A DNA stretch of 17,299 nt from CAZPAN01 sp964581165 (GTDB lineage Bacteria > Actinomycetota > Coriobacteriia > Coriobacteriales > CADBOM01), in contig CAZOMM010000043.1 in the NCBI GenBank assembly GCA_964581165.1, positions 1-17,299 of the forward strand, in the 5' to 3' direction. Position 1 is the stretch's first letter. Each line of letters starts with the position of its first letter. Positions 1 through 8,816 of the stretch are shown here, one piece after another. The position numbers and the translations under genes are program-made. A model generated the notes under the pieces. The model searched no databases. It worked only from the letters and a program-made list of their open reading frames with translations, and was not told the origin of the DNA.

Positions 1-3000
1 GAGGAAGCAGCTAGCTCTGACCCCTCCAGTCTGTCTTATACAGTAGATTTAGCGGGTTATACCATCGGGCATCTTACGAATTACTCAAATGCGAACGTTA
101 CAATCCTTTCGACAAACGAAAACCAACCGTCCATATATGGTCTGAAGGGTGCCGATAACTTAAGCGATTACACCGTTGGTATTGCGCAAAGAGGAACGGG
201 AACACTCACGATTTCGGTGCCAATTAGCGTCTATGACACTACTGTCGCTTCATATGGCGATGCCTATGGGGTTTATGTGGCAAGTGGCTCTGTAGTACTT
301 GATGGTATTGATGTCTCTGTTGAAGCAACAAACTTGGCGGCATGTGGAATCTATACGTATGGAAGCTCTGCCGGAGATGTTGAAATAAATGGTGGGTCGG
401 TGTCTGCAGTTTCAGGTGCTAGCACTGCTTATGGTATGCGTTCGTATGGCAGCGGAGGTGCGTATAGAATACGTGGCGCTGCCATATCGGCAGCTGGGGC
501 TACGTACTCATATGCGGTGTACAATACCCGAAACGTTGATATTGCGCCTTCTAGCAGTGGAGTACGATCATCAATTTCGTCCCAAGTAAGCAGCAGTAAT
601 GGAACTGCCTATGGAGTAGTAGTTTATGGAGACTCGTATACTTTAAGCATTGATTCAGTTGACTTTAGCGTTACGAGTTCGAACTCTTCAGCCACAACAT
701 ATTGCATCGATAACTATAGTTCCTCTGCGATTCTTCTATCGGGGGAGTGCTCATTTACCCGTTCGGAGGGTTCGTCGGGGGCACATATCTACCAAGGCAG
801 CAAGGCGCTTTCCGTAGCGTCGAGTTTTTCTCTTTCTGAGGATAGCGACCAAGCTTTAAGCATCTACAGCTTGAATCTGAGCGATGATGTCTTTGCTGAG
901 CCATCTGAGGAAGGCACAACGCTTGAGAGCATGGCGGATCTGTTTGTTGCAGCTGAAGGCTCCAGTTACGAGGGATGGTCGGTTGTAGCAACTGACGAAG
1001 GAGCGCTGCAGTGGTATGACGATTCAGATGCGGCAGCGTATATCTATGGAACAGATAAGTATTACACCACGGTAGCTGGTGCTATTACAGATGCCGAGGA
1101 TGGCGATACCATTGTTGTTGTGCGTGATGTCACATCTGCGGCTCTTACAGTGACCAAGAACCTTACGATTGATCTTGCGGGATATGAGGTCTCTATTTCG
1201 ACGACAGCAAACGCGATTAGCGTAAGCAACGGCAGGCTTACAATCAAGGACAGTGGTCGTGAGGAGAGCGGTGTTACTTATAGCGGTAAGCTTTCGATAG
1301 AGTTGTCACAGCAAGCGGCCTCCACAGCAAACTACATTATTAACCGAAATGGCAGCATGGGTCTTTATGGCGTGCTTGTGAGTGGATCTGGTGCTGTGAC
1401 GCTTGATGCTTGCGAAGTTTCTGTTGAGAACGCGAGTGCTTATCGTGTTGCTGCCATGGTTGGCATTGGGGCAAATTCTGTAAGCAATCCGGCCGATGAT
1501 GAAGCAAGTATTGTACTTAGGTCGGGAACATCGCTTTCTGTAAGTTCGCCGAGCACAAGGCGAGCTGCTGCCGTTTATGGTGTCTGGGGAGATTCGAGCG
1601 CGAGCATTGATGTGGATGATGGCGCTGAGGTGTCGGCTGAAAACAAAGGCAGTCTCATCACCGTTGCGGGGAGTAATTCCACGTCATCAGGCACATATCT
1701 CAGGCTCTTGGATCTGAGCGAAGAATCTACCTTGTACCAGGAGATCCTTTCGCTGTTCCGCATGTATGCACAATTTGACGAAACTGCAAATGTCTACTAT
1801 CTCACGGCTCGTGAGCTTATCGACGGCACGTATATCTGGGCCTACTCTGAGCAGGTAAGCGGTGATGATATTGGATTGATGGAAAGTATCGTGCCAGCCT
1901 ATATTCTCATCGTAGGTGACGGAGAGGCATCTCCCGATGCAATAGGCATCGGCAGTTCTGGTGTTGCAATGGCAAATATTGCCGGCACAGTGAGTGCAAG
2001 CTCGCTTAACGGCAACGCTTACGCTGTACAGGACACGGGCTCGTCTACGACCTATGCTATCACCGGAACGGCCGAGCTAGTGGCTAGTTCGAGTGCTACT
2101 TCGAACTATGCAAAGATTAGTTCTGAACTTTTTGACCCGGACGACTTACTTGGTACCTCAGAACGTTTTGATACAACTACTGCTCGTCTTGCGGTAGACA
2201 CCGAACCCGAAGCAGTTGCGTTGTCGATGGCGAGTGAGCAAAGCGTATCCTTGTCTGGCTCGCCGGCAATTTCTACGGAGGCTTCGGTTGCCGTAGATAT
2301 CCGAGCAGACATGCTCACCTTGTCAGGCGATTTTGCAGTTGACGGGCAACTAACGATGACAGGCTCTGACGGCACAACGAGTGACGGTGATGTGTTCGCA
2401 ACGGCCGCAGAAGGTGCAAGCCTTACAGCTTCCCAGCGCGACATGTTCGTTGACGCGACGGGGCTTTGCTCTGCTGTTCTTGCGGAGGACGGGTCGTCTC
2501 TTTCTTGGGGTGTTTCTTATACCCTTACGTTCAAAGACTACTATGGTGCCGATGTTTTGGTCGTAGACGGTATACAAGCAGGATATACCGTGGATCCTCC
2601 GAGCGCCGAAAGCGTGTCGCGCTCCTCTACCGACACAACTGACTACGTGCTAGCCGGTTGGTCGCTCGACCCCAATGCCGATGCCGATTCGGATGGTCTC
2701 ATTGCGGCGGATGGCTCATTTGTGTTCGAAGTGCCAGCTTCTGCAGAAACAGAGCTTGTTTACTATCCGATTTACCGTGAGGAAGCTCGTACGGTTACTG
2801 TTACCTTCTCGGGTGCCTATGATAGCGATGGGAACTCTCTTGACAGCGTTAGGGTGAGTGTGAATGCTGGGGAGGGGCTTGATATAGCGAACTTTGAGAG
2901 TGAGTTACCAGAGGCCGAAGACTATGTGCTAGGCAGCACAACTTATGTGTTCGTTGGTTGGTCGGCGAACGTTTCTAGAGATCTTGTTACAGGAGGCTCG

Positions 3001-5856
3001 CTCAGTGGTGGCACACATTACCGTGTGTTTGACGAAGCCGAACTCGATAGCTATAGCACTACTTCAAACGCAACTTTGACAGCATATTATGTTGGTGTGC
3101 GGAGCACTCAGCAGCTTGTTATCTTTAAGGTTGAGTGCTATCTCTATCCTGTGGCGGTAAGCGATGGGAGTTTACCGTTGTTCTCAAACGCACAATCGAA
3201 TGTCGGCATCACTAATCCCTCTACCAATCCGAGCAAGGCCACTACAGGTGAGATTTGGAACTTTGATGGTTGGTATGGAGGTTACAGTACTGAGCGCTAC
3301 CCAAGTGCCGATTACACAGCAGATACACTTTTACCTGCCGTTGCTGGGGAAGATCCGGTGTATTACACCGCTGTGTTCCAGCAGTCGGGGATTCCTTATG
3401 TGAGCGTAACGCTTTACTATTACAACCTCTGGAGCAGTGTAAACTCTAACGTTACCTACGGTAGCAGTAGCTACAACATTACCTACGGCACCGATCTCAC
3501 TCTCATCAACACCAACGAGGCCGATGAGAGCCTCGCAAGTGTAAATCTGTACGACTTTGTCATGGAATCGGAAGGGCTTTACACGGCTTATACTTTCTTA
3601 GGTTGGTCTACTCGCTCAACCGACAAAGAACCACTAGAAGATCTACCCTACGTTGGGTCGGGTATGTCTAGCTATTATGCGGTCTATGCCGAGTCGGCGA
3701 TGCAGATGGATGTCTCTTTTGTCTCCGAGGGGCAAACTGTGGCTACGATGACCATCGATTCCAATCTTACGCTTGGCGATGCGATGGAAAATGCGGCTTA
3801 CATTGAGCCTAGCGCCCCTGAAGGCAAGATATTCCTCGGCTGGGCTTCGAGCGAGGATGCCACTTCGGTTATCTCCTCACCTGCGCTTTCGTATCTTACA
3901 AATGCAGCGAGTGCGTATATTCCCACCTATGGTGATGGTGCAACGGTTGGATCGGTTACTTACTATGCTGTTTTTGGTGACACACCTCTAACTACTGTTA
4001 CGCTGCATACCAATACCGATGAGCAAAACGATTGGTCCTTCCAGGTGTCGCAGGGTGAGCGTTACGACGGTGAGGGCTATGTGGCACCGTGGAAGCGCGG
4101 CTATGCCTTTGTTGGTTGGAATACTGCCGAGGACGGTGGAGGAAGCTTCTTTGATGTTGAACGCGACATCATATACATGGAAGGCGAGCTTGAGCTATGG
4201 GCTCAATATGTAGAGCTTTCCTCTACTTCTATCGATACTGATTTAGGAACAGCAACAGCAGATGTAAGCAGAGCTTATATAAACGATCGTGCAGCGCTTG
4301 AGGCAAGCGAGGCCGGTGTTTCCTTAAGTGCTGAAAGTTCCTATGACAGCAACCTAAGAATTTCGTCTGTCAATTACGAAGTCATACAGTCGTACAATCT
4401 GTCTCTAAGTGCCACAGTCGATGGAGTAGATAATGCTATCGAAAGCGGCTTTGGTACTATCGTGCTCTCCTTGCCGGTGCCAGAGGAGTATGCGGATCGC
4501 AGTATCTATGCCTTTGTTCTATCTGCAGACGGCGCTTCAACGCAAACCCTCTGCGAGTTGGATGATTCGGGTACTGTGGCAACGGTAAGTATTACGAGCT
4601 GCGGTTCTTCGAGCACAGGGAATGTGGTGCTTGCTTATGCTTTTACGAGCGAAGAACGCGAGCTTGCTAATGTGAAGGCACAGTATGCAGCCCAGGTGCA
4701 AAATGTATACAACTCCTATTCTGAAGACGATTATGTAGACGGAAATTGGCTTGTTTTAGAGACGATTTGCAGCGATGGTCTTGCTGCAATTAGTGCTGCA
4801 GAAAGCATTGAAGCAGCACAGCAAGCTGCCCAAGATACTCTTGATGCTATGGCTGCTGTGCCATCGGTGTCTGGCCTTAATATAGCAAAGTCCGAAGCTT
4901 ACGAACGCCTAGCATCAGCCTTTGCTGGTTATAGTCCCAGCAGCTACACAACAGACAATTGGAATTCGCTGGTAGCAGCCTATGAGTCTGCGCGCGACGC
5001 TATCTCTAACGCAGATAGCGAAGAAGAAGCAGCCTTGGCAGCATCCAACGGCATACTTGCAATGAGTGCTATCCAAGTTGGCGGTACTTCAACGAGCGGG
5101 AATACTGGAAGTTCCACGTCGAGCGGAAGCACAAGTACAGGAGGAAGCTCAAGCTCTGGCGTAACTGGCACAACTGTAAGCAGTGGTGTTTCGAGCGGTG
5201 GTAGCACTTCGAGTGGCCTAACAAGTTCATCTGGTTTGACGAGCGGAAGCACGTCTTCGGGTCTTTCTTCCTCCGACACCACATCGTCGGGACTGAGCCT
5301 TGGAGTCAGTTCGTCCACTTCTTCGACTGCAGAATCGATGCTTGGGGCAAGCCTTGAGACACTCGATGAGGATCTTGCAGCGGAGTATGGTACGGCAGTC
5401 TCAACAGGTGTGTATGTGTCTGTTGTTGAGGACGGTGGCCCGGCAGATGAGGCCGGTATACAAGCTGGCGATGTTATTGTGGCAGTCAACGGAGTGGAAG
5501 TAAGTTCCGTTGAGGACATCGACGATATACTCTCTGGCCTCTCGGCAGGCGATGAGGTTGAGATTGAGGTTAACCGAGATGGCGAGACACTCACTTTTAC
5601 AGTGACGCTTGACGAGGACACCTCTAGTTCTGGCCTAGGCCTTAGTTCTACTTCGTCAAACTTGAGTTCAGACTCCAGTGAGCCAACTGGCTTAGCAGCC
5701 GTGTGGCAGTGGATTGTTAATCATCTTCCCATTGCGATCTTTATTTTGATTCTGCTTATTGCGGCCATATCAGCACTTGCTTGGTGGCTTTTGCGCCGGA
5801 GAAATCTGGAGCAGGCAGAAGAAGACGGTGATGATTTCTGGGAAGAAAATGAATAG
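1..5856 (+). CDS. Giant membrane-anchored surface protein with beta-solenoid, GWx-repeat and PDZ modules (5' truncated)
   Basis: The reading frame is open from base 1 to the TAG at 5854-5856, so the true start lies upstream; 1,951 residues are visible. Counting from base 1: residues about 1-340 and 350-840 are Ser/Gly/Thr/Val-rich beta-solenoid-like modules, each opening with a DLAGY motif. Residues about 840-1406 carry six GWx repeats. Residues about 1407-1550 look like a beta-sandwich. Residues about 1554-1691 hold two helical repeats. A Ser/Gly/Thr linker follows (about 1694-1780), then a full HtrA-like PDZ domain (about 1794-1874) with GVYV, GDVIVAVNG and RDGE motifs. One transmembrane helix (about 1908-1930) leads into RRR and an acidic tail. 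There is no LPXTG, so anchoring is by the C-terminal helix. These modules are typical of Gram-positive adhesins or receptors. The ligand cannot be read from the sequence. The importer genes follow on the same strand after a 310-bp leader. Confidence 0.9.
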   Translation, partial: EEAASSDPSSLSYTVDLAGYTIGHLTNYSNANVTILSTNENQPSIYGLKGADNLSDYTVGIAQRGTGTLTISVPISVYDTTVASYGDAYGVYVASGSVVLDGIDVSVEATNLAACGIYTYGSSAGDVEINGGSVSAVSGASTAYGMRSYGSGGAYRIRGAAISAAGATYSYAVYNTRNVDIAPSSSGVRSSISSQVSSSNGTAYGVVVYGDSYTLSIDSVDFSVTSSNSSATTYCIDNYSSSAILLSGECSFTRSEGSSGAHIYQGSKALSVASSFSLSEDSDQALSIYSLNLSDDVFAEPSEEGTTLESMADLFVAAEGSSYEGWSVVATDEGALQWYDDSDAAAYIYGTDKYYTTVAGAITDAEDGDTIVVVRDVTSAALTVTKNLTIDLAGYEVSISTTANAISVSNGRLTIKDSGREESGVTYSGKLSIELSQQAASTANYIINRNGSMGLYGVLVSGSGAVTLDACEVSVENASAYRVAAMVGIGANSVSNPADDEASIVLRSGTSLSVSSPSTRRAAAVYGVWGDSSASIDVDDGAEVSAENKGSLITVAGSNSTSSGTYLRLLDLSEESTLYQEILSLFRMYAQFDETANVYYLTARELIDGTYIWAYSEQVSGDDIGLMESIVPAYILIVGDGEASPDAIGIGSSGVAMANIAGTVSASSLNGNAYAVQDTGSSTTYAITGTAELVASSSATSNYAKISSELFDPDDLLGTSERFDTTTARLAVDTEPEAVALSMASEQSVSLSGSPAISTEASVAVDIRADMLTLSGDFAVDGQLTMTGSDGTTSDGDVFATAAEGASLTASQRDMFVDATGLCSAVLAEDGSSLSWGVSYTLTFKDYYGADVLVVDGIQAGYTVDPPSAESVSRSSTDTTDYVLAGWSLDPNADADSDGLIAADGSFVFEVPASAETELVYYPIYREEARTVTVTFSGAYDSDGNSLDSVRVSVNAGEGLDIANFESELPEAEDYVLGSTTYVFVGWSANVSRDLVTGGSLSGGTHYRVFDEAELDSYSTTSNATLTAYYVGVRSTQQLVIFKVECYLYPVAVSDGSLPLFSNAQSNVGITNPSTNPSKATTGEIWNFDGWYGGYSTERYPSADYTADTLLPAVAGEDPVYYTAVFQQSGIPYVSVTLYYYNLWSSVNSNVTYGSSSYNITYGTDLTLINTNEADESLASVNLYDFVMESEGLYTAYTFLGWSTRSTDKEPLEDLPYVGSGMSSYYAVYAESAMQMDVSFVSEGQTVATMTIDSNLTLGDAMENAAYIEPSAPEGKIFLGWASSEDATSVISSPALSYLTNAASAYIPTYGDGATVGSVTYYAVFGDTPLTTVTLHTNTDEQNDWSFQVSQGERYDGEGYVAPWKRGYAFVGWNTAEDGGGSFFDVERDIIYMEGELELWAQYVELSSTSIDTDLGTATADVSRAYINDRAALEASEAGVSLSAESSYDSNLRISSVNYEVIQSYNLSLSATVDGVDNAIESGFGTIVLSLPVPEEYADRSIYAFVLSADGASTQTLCELDDSGTVATVSITSCGSSSTGNVVLAYAFTSEERELANVKAQYAAQVQNVYNSYSEDDYVDGNWLVLETICSDGLAAISAAESIEAAQQAAQDTLDAMAAVPSVSGLNIAKSEAYERLASAFAGYSPSSYTTDNWNSLVAAYESARDAISNADSEEEAALAASNGILAMSAIQVGGTSTSGNTGSSTSSGSTSTGGSSSSGVTGTTVSSGVSSGGSTSSGLTSSSGLTSGSTSSGLSSSDTTSSGLSLGVSSSTSSTAESMLGASLETLDEDLAAEYGTAVSTGVYVSVVEDGGPADEAGIQAGDVIVAVNGVEVSSVEDIDDILSGLSAGDEVEIEVNRDGETLTFTVTLDEDTSSSGLGLSSTSSNLSSDSSEPTGLAAVWQWIVNHLPIAIFILILLIAAISALAWWLLRRRNLEQAEEDGDDFWEENE
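2515..4218 (+). repeat. Six divergent GWx protein repeats (Flg_new / InlB B-repeat-like)
   Basis: Inside the surface protein, six units of about 75-100 residues share a central GWS, GWY, GWA or GWN core and end in a YYxxY/F or LWAQY strand. The cores are LAGWS, FVGWS, FDGWY, FLGWS, FLGWA and FVGWN. The last unit, with GWNTAEDGGG and LELWAQY, is closest to the classic Listeria-Bacteroides repeat. The DNA of the units is diverged, so this is an old domain expansion, not a recent tandem duplication. Such beta-grasp-like repeats usually act as stalks or host-interaction modules; that role is inferred here. Confidence 0.75.
4660..5072 (+). repeat. Two helical FIVAR-like protein repeats in the surface protein
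   Basis: Two consecutive units of about 68 residues share a pattern of Y..YS..(D/S)Y....W..L......(G/A)..AIS.A.S...A..A....L.AM.A. The pattern predicts a three-helix bundle like the FIVAR-type modules found in Gram-positive surface proteins. They sit between the beta-sandwich and the Ser/Gly linker. The exact family assignment is by eye. Confidence 0.55.
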
Positions 5857-5913
5857 AACGAATAGGGAGCAAACTACGGCGACGTATTTGCACAATTCTT
5901 AGATCTAAGGTCG

Positions 5914-5970
5914 ACAAGCTGGCAAGGGCATCGTTTTTTTGAAAACAAAGAGCGGTGCCTGCCGGCTTGT
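5914..5970 (+). other. Imperfect 57-nt hairpin downstream of the surface protein gene
   Basis: Positions 5914-5933 pair with 5953-5970: 11 consecutive pairs (one G-U), a bulged A, 2 pairs, a bulged G, then 5 pairs. The loop of about 19 nt starts with seven T and ends A-rich, so the stem could extend by several A-T pairs. It lies 57 bp after the surface-protein stop. It may end or stabilise that transcript, but there is no T tract after the right arm, so it is not a standard intrinsic terminator. Confidence 0.5.
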
Positions 5971-6030
5971 ATGGGGTTTCGCGAACTGCGAAAAGTGACT
6001 CTTTGTGTGCAATCTCTTTACATGCAATAG

Positions 6031-6115
6031 CAACACATATAGGGGAGTTTTTGTCAATTTGCCTTGCGTGCTTTGATGCGTGGCAAATTTAGACGAACTC
6101 GCTCTATATGTGTTG
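6031..6115 (+). promoter_or_regulatory. Long near-perfect hairpin in the leader of the importer operon
   Basis: A perfect 12-bp inverted repeat (6031-6042 with 6104-6115) encloses GAGTT/AACTC (6045-6049 with 6096-6100), GTC/GAC (6053-6055 with 6092-6094) and a perfect 8-bp stem (6056-6063 with 6082-6089). About 30 pairs form from 33 left-arm bases, with an 18-nt apical loop. It ends about 50 nt before the chosen ATG of the first permease. It could be a cis-regulatory RNA, a protein-binding site, or a small palindromic element. The pairing is seen directly; the role is inferred. Confidence 0.5.
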
Positions 6116-6166
6116 TCTTGCTGTGAAGGCTCGCTTTTTGTGGTGTGCAGAAGAGAAAGCAGGACT

Positions 6167-7441
6167 ATGAGGCTGCTTGATAAGAGCGGGCGGCGGGCGG
6201 CGGCGCGCAAAGAAGCCGACCCGACTGCTGAGAATATCGATCTTTTTGAGGGAGAAAATCCTTTTGCCGATAGCGTAGATGAAGGACATCGCATAGATCC
6301 ACGTGCTCAGAAGATTTTTGTGATTGTCATCATCCTCATTTTTGTTTATCTACTGGGACTTCTTGTTCCTAAAAATATCTTTAACTGGGAGTTCCGCTTG
6401 TCGTATGGGCCTTATTCGTTTTCGCAATTTGTGTCTTCCCTTCAGGGGAATTTTTCGAACCTAGTTGCGGTCATTACAGGCAACGGCGAGGGTTATGTCG
6501 GCTTCATATCAAGAATGATTCGCTATGTGGTTATAGCACTTGCAGGCGCGGGTTTGGCATTGTCTGGCGCTGTGTATCAAGGGGCTTTTCGCAACGCGCT
6601 TGTGTCTCCTTCGACACTTGGTGTAATGACGGGCGGTTCCTTTGGCGTGATGTTGTGGGTGGTGCTATTTGCTGGAGAGGGCACAGTAGCGCTCTTTTTA
6701 TCGGGAAGCGATGAAATACCAGTTATAGATTATCTGTCATCGTCTTATGGGATTGCCGCTATGTCGTTTGCAGGCTGCTTGTTTGTTGTTGCCATTGTGC
6801 TTCTTGTCATGCGTTTAGCAGGTCAGCAGCGGGCTTCGGGCATTATGATGATAATCACCGGGCAAGTGATTAGCGGAGTCATCGGTGTAGCAAGCACGTT
6901 GGTGACCTACTACTACACGACCACCGATCCCTATGGCGAAATAGCCCAATTGCTTCAAGAGCTTCAAGTTGCTACTTTTTATCGTCCGTTTACTGTCATT
7001 GATATTTTTGCCCTTGGCATACCACTTGGCCTAACTTTTTTTGTTGTATTGCGCTTGCGGCAGCGCATGATGCTACTTGCTTTTGATGAATCGGAGCAGC
7101 GTTCGATGGGTGTTGATTCACGGCGCATGCAAACAGTGGTCGTGGGTCTGTGCACGCTGCTTACTGCCATCATCATCTCGTTTTGCGGCACTGTTGGATT
7201 TGTTGGCTTTATGGTGCCGCATATTGCGCGGCGGCTTGTAGGCCCTAACTTCCGTTACTTGCTTCCAGCTTCCCTGTTTATTGGTGCGGTCTTTGTGCTG
7301 CTTGCATACATCCTCATTGAGGTAACTCTCGGTACAAACTACACGACGATGGCGGGTATGTACATTTCCATTGCTGGAGCCATCGTGTTTTTGGTCACGG
7401 CCCTACGTGGGAAGGGGTTCGTATATGGCACGTTCAAATAG
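6167..7441 (+). CDS. FecCD-type ABC importer permease, first subunit
   Basis: This is an integral membrane permease of the FecCD/BtuC family, which moves iron-siderophores, heme or cobalamin across the membrane. From the ATG at 6167 it is 424 residues, longer than the usual 320-350. Residues 1 to about 48 form a charged cytoplasmic extension, the first membrane helix follows, then an extracytoplasmic loop and the FecCD core. The C-terminal hallmark is intact: VGFVGFMVPHIARRLVGP followed by LLPASLFIGA. The coupling-loop region has AFDESEQRSMGV. A GTG at 6080 would add 29 residues but lies in the loop of the leader hairpin with no ribosome site, so the ATG (weak upstream GAGAAAG) is preferred. 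It overlaps the next gene by 17 bp. The substrate cannot be told from the sequence. Confidence 0.88.
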   Translation: MRLLDKSGRRAAARKEADPTAENIDLFEGENPFADSVDEGHRIDPRAQKIFVIVIILIFVYLLGLLVPKNIFNWEFRLSYGPYSFSQFVSSLQGNFSNLVAVITGNGEGYVGFISRMIRYVVIALAGAGLALSGAVYQGAFRNALVSPSTLGVMTGGSFGVMLWVVLFAGEGTVALFLSGSDEIPVIDYLSSSYGIAAMSFAGCLFVVAIVLLVMRLAGQQRASGIMMIITGQVISGVIGVASTLVTYYYTTTDPYGEIAQLLQELQVATFYRPFTVIDIFALGIPLGLTFFVVLRLRQRMMLLAFDESEQRSMGVDSRRMQTVVVGLCTLLTAIIISFCGTVGFVGFMVPHIARRLVGPNFRYLLPASLFIGAVFVLLAYILIEVTLGTNYTTMAGMYISIAGAIVFLVTALRGKGFVYGTFK

Positions 7442-8813
7442 GCGTGATTCAAAAGCTGGCTCGCGTGCTGGAAAGGCCTCTGCCGGAAAGACTGACTACA
7501 CTAACGCAACTGCGGCAGACATCGCTCGCTACGGTGTACGCGATGCTCAGCGCAAAAACATTGAGACTTTGGACGAGAATGATGTATTGCCTAAGGGCAC
7601 GAATGACCGAGGTGTGCAGGGAGAGGGTTTTCGCGCGGCAAATCCTTTGACGACCAGAGGAGATTTAACGCTTGCTCTTACCGATCGTCTTTACGACGAA
7701 GAAAGCCGCGCTTTGCGTCGCAAGGTCATCTTTTGTGTTGTTGTGCTTGTGGTACTTGCCTACCTTTCTTTGGGCATTATGGGTGCGGCAGGGAGCACTT
7801 ACGGTTTGCGCTATGAGGTGGTCAATCCTATAGAGATTGCACGCGTAATCGGCGAGCGCCTTTACAACTTTGTTGCCGGTCCGCTGCCTTTTATAGATCC
7901 CACTAACACCTCAATGTACTATCGAGAGTGGCCCATCTATCTTGCTCTTCCTTCTCGTGCTGGGGTTATTGGTATCACATTAGTGTGTGCAGTGCTCTTA
8001 TCTATTTCTGGCATGCTTTACCAAAACGTATTTAAAAACCCCATTGCTGGACCGGGCATGCTTGGTATATCGAGCGGGGTTTCGCTTGGTGTAATGCTAG
8101 TTGTTTATATATACGGTTCCAGCGCTTCGAGCCATACATTAGAGCGCTATATATTCTGTTATGGCTTTGGGGCTATTATCCTTGCTTTTGTAATTCTTGC
8201 TGGGCGCAAATTATCAGGAAAAGGACGCCCTTTTGACATTGTGACAATGTTGCTTATTGGATCCATCTTGTCACAACTTGTCGGCTTTGTTGTTCAGTAT
8301 GTGACTCTATACGTTATGGATCCAGATATTTATCAGATCTATCTTACTGTGTCGCAGATGCTTGAGGTGGATACTTCGGCTCTATCGTGGTTGTGTCTTG
8401 GTATTGTTTGTGCAATTACGCTCATACCAATATTTTTGCTGCGATTCCGCTTAAATGCACTTGCCTTTGATGAGCAAGAAGTCAAGCTCCTCGGTATTAA
8501 CTTCACCGCTTTGCGTGCGGTAGCGCTCATTCTTGGGGCCTTAATGATCCTTGCGGCACAGATTCACGTTGGGACAGTTGCAATGGTGTCGCTTATTGTG
8601 CCATTCCTTTCGCGCAGCTGGTTTGGCTGTGAGTTTCGAAAACAGCTCATTGGCAATGTGTGCATTAGCACCATCCTTTTGCTTGTCTGCCGTGACATTG
8701 TGGATCTTATTCCCTTTGTAGGGGGCGGAATCGGTATTGGTTCTGCAGTAAGTGTTCTTGCCTTGCCGCTGTTCTTGTTAATCATGGCAAAGCATATGAG
8801 AGGATGGGAGTAG
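7425..8813 (+). CDS. FecCD-type ABC importer permease, second subunit with long N-terminal tail
   Basis: This is the second, distinct FecCD-family permease (462 residues), presumably forming a heterodimer with the product of the preceding gene, as in FepD/FepG. The ATG at 7425 has AAGGGG about 8 bp upstream. Residues 1-100 are hydrophilic and basic, rich in Arg, Lys, Gly and Ala, so probably disordered and cytoplasmic; the first membrane helix starts near residue 101. The coupling loop is visible as AFDEQEVKLLGI. The family signature GxxxFVGLxxPHxxR is altered to GTVAMVSLIVPFLSR, so the His after Pro is Phe. It overlaps the upstream permease by 17 bp and is 3 bp from the ATPase gene, which implies translational coupling. 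Confidence 0.87.
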   Translation: MARSNRRDSKAGSRAGKASAGKTDYTNATAADIARYGVRDAQRKNIETLDENDVLPKGTNDRGVQGEGFRAANPLTTRGDLTLALTDRLYDEESRALRRKVIFCVVVLVVLAYLSLGIMGAAGSTYGLRYEVVNPIEIARVIGERLYNFVAGPLPFIDPTNTSMYYREWPIYLALPSRAGVIGITLVCAVLLSISGMLYQNVFKNPIAGPGMLGISSGVSLGVMLVVYIYGSSASSHTLERYIFCYGFGAIILAFVILAGRKLSGKGRPFDIVTMLLIGSILSQLVGFVVQYVTLYVMDPDIYQIYLTVSQMLEVDTSALSWLCLGIVCAITLIPIFLLRFRLNALAFDEQEVKLLGINFTALRAVALILGALMILAAQIHVGTVAMVSLIVPFLSRSWFGCEFRKQLIGNVCISTILLLVCRDIVDLIPFVGGGIGIGSAVSVLALPLFLLIMAKHMRGWE

Positions 8814-8816
8814 CAT

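Noticed and set aside
217..219. GTG at 217 as the start of the surface protein
   Set aside because: The same frame is open and has the same protein style back to base 1, and no ribosome site precedes the GTG. The gene is truncated by the window edge.
4980..5621. 213-codon open frame on the minus strand
   Set aside because: It is a shadow of the Ser/Gly/Thr linker and PDZ region; its low-complexity protein reflects the repeats on the other strand.
6080..6166. GTG at 6080 as the start of the first permease
   Set aside because: It lies in the loop of the long leader hairpin, lacks a ribosome site and adds a non-family-like segment. The ATG at 6167 is better.
5857..6166. Cobalamin riboswitch or Fur/DtxR box before the importer
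   Set aside because: I could not find the conserved cobalamin riboswitch core or a convincing metal-repressor palindrome, only unclassified hairpins.
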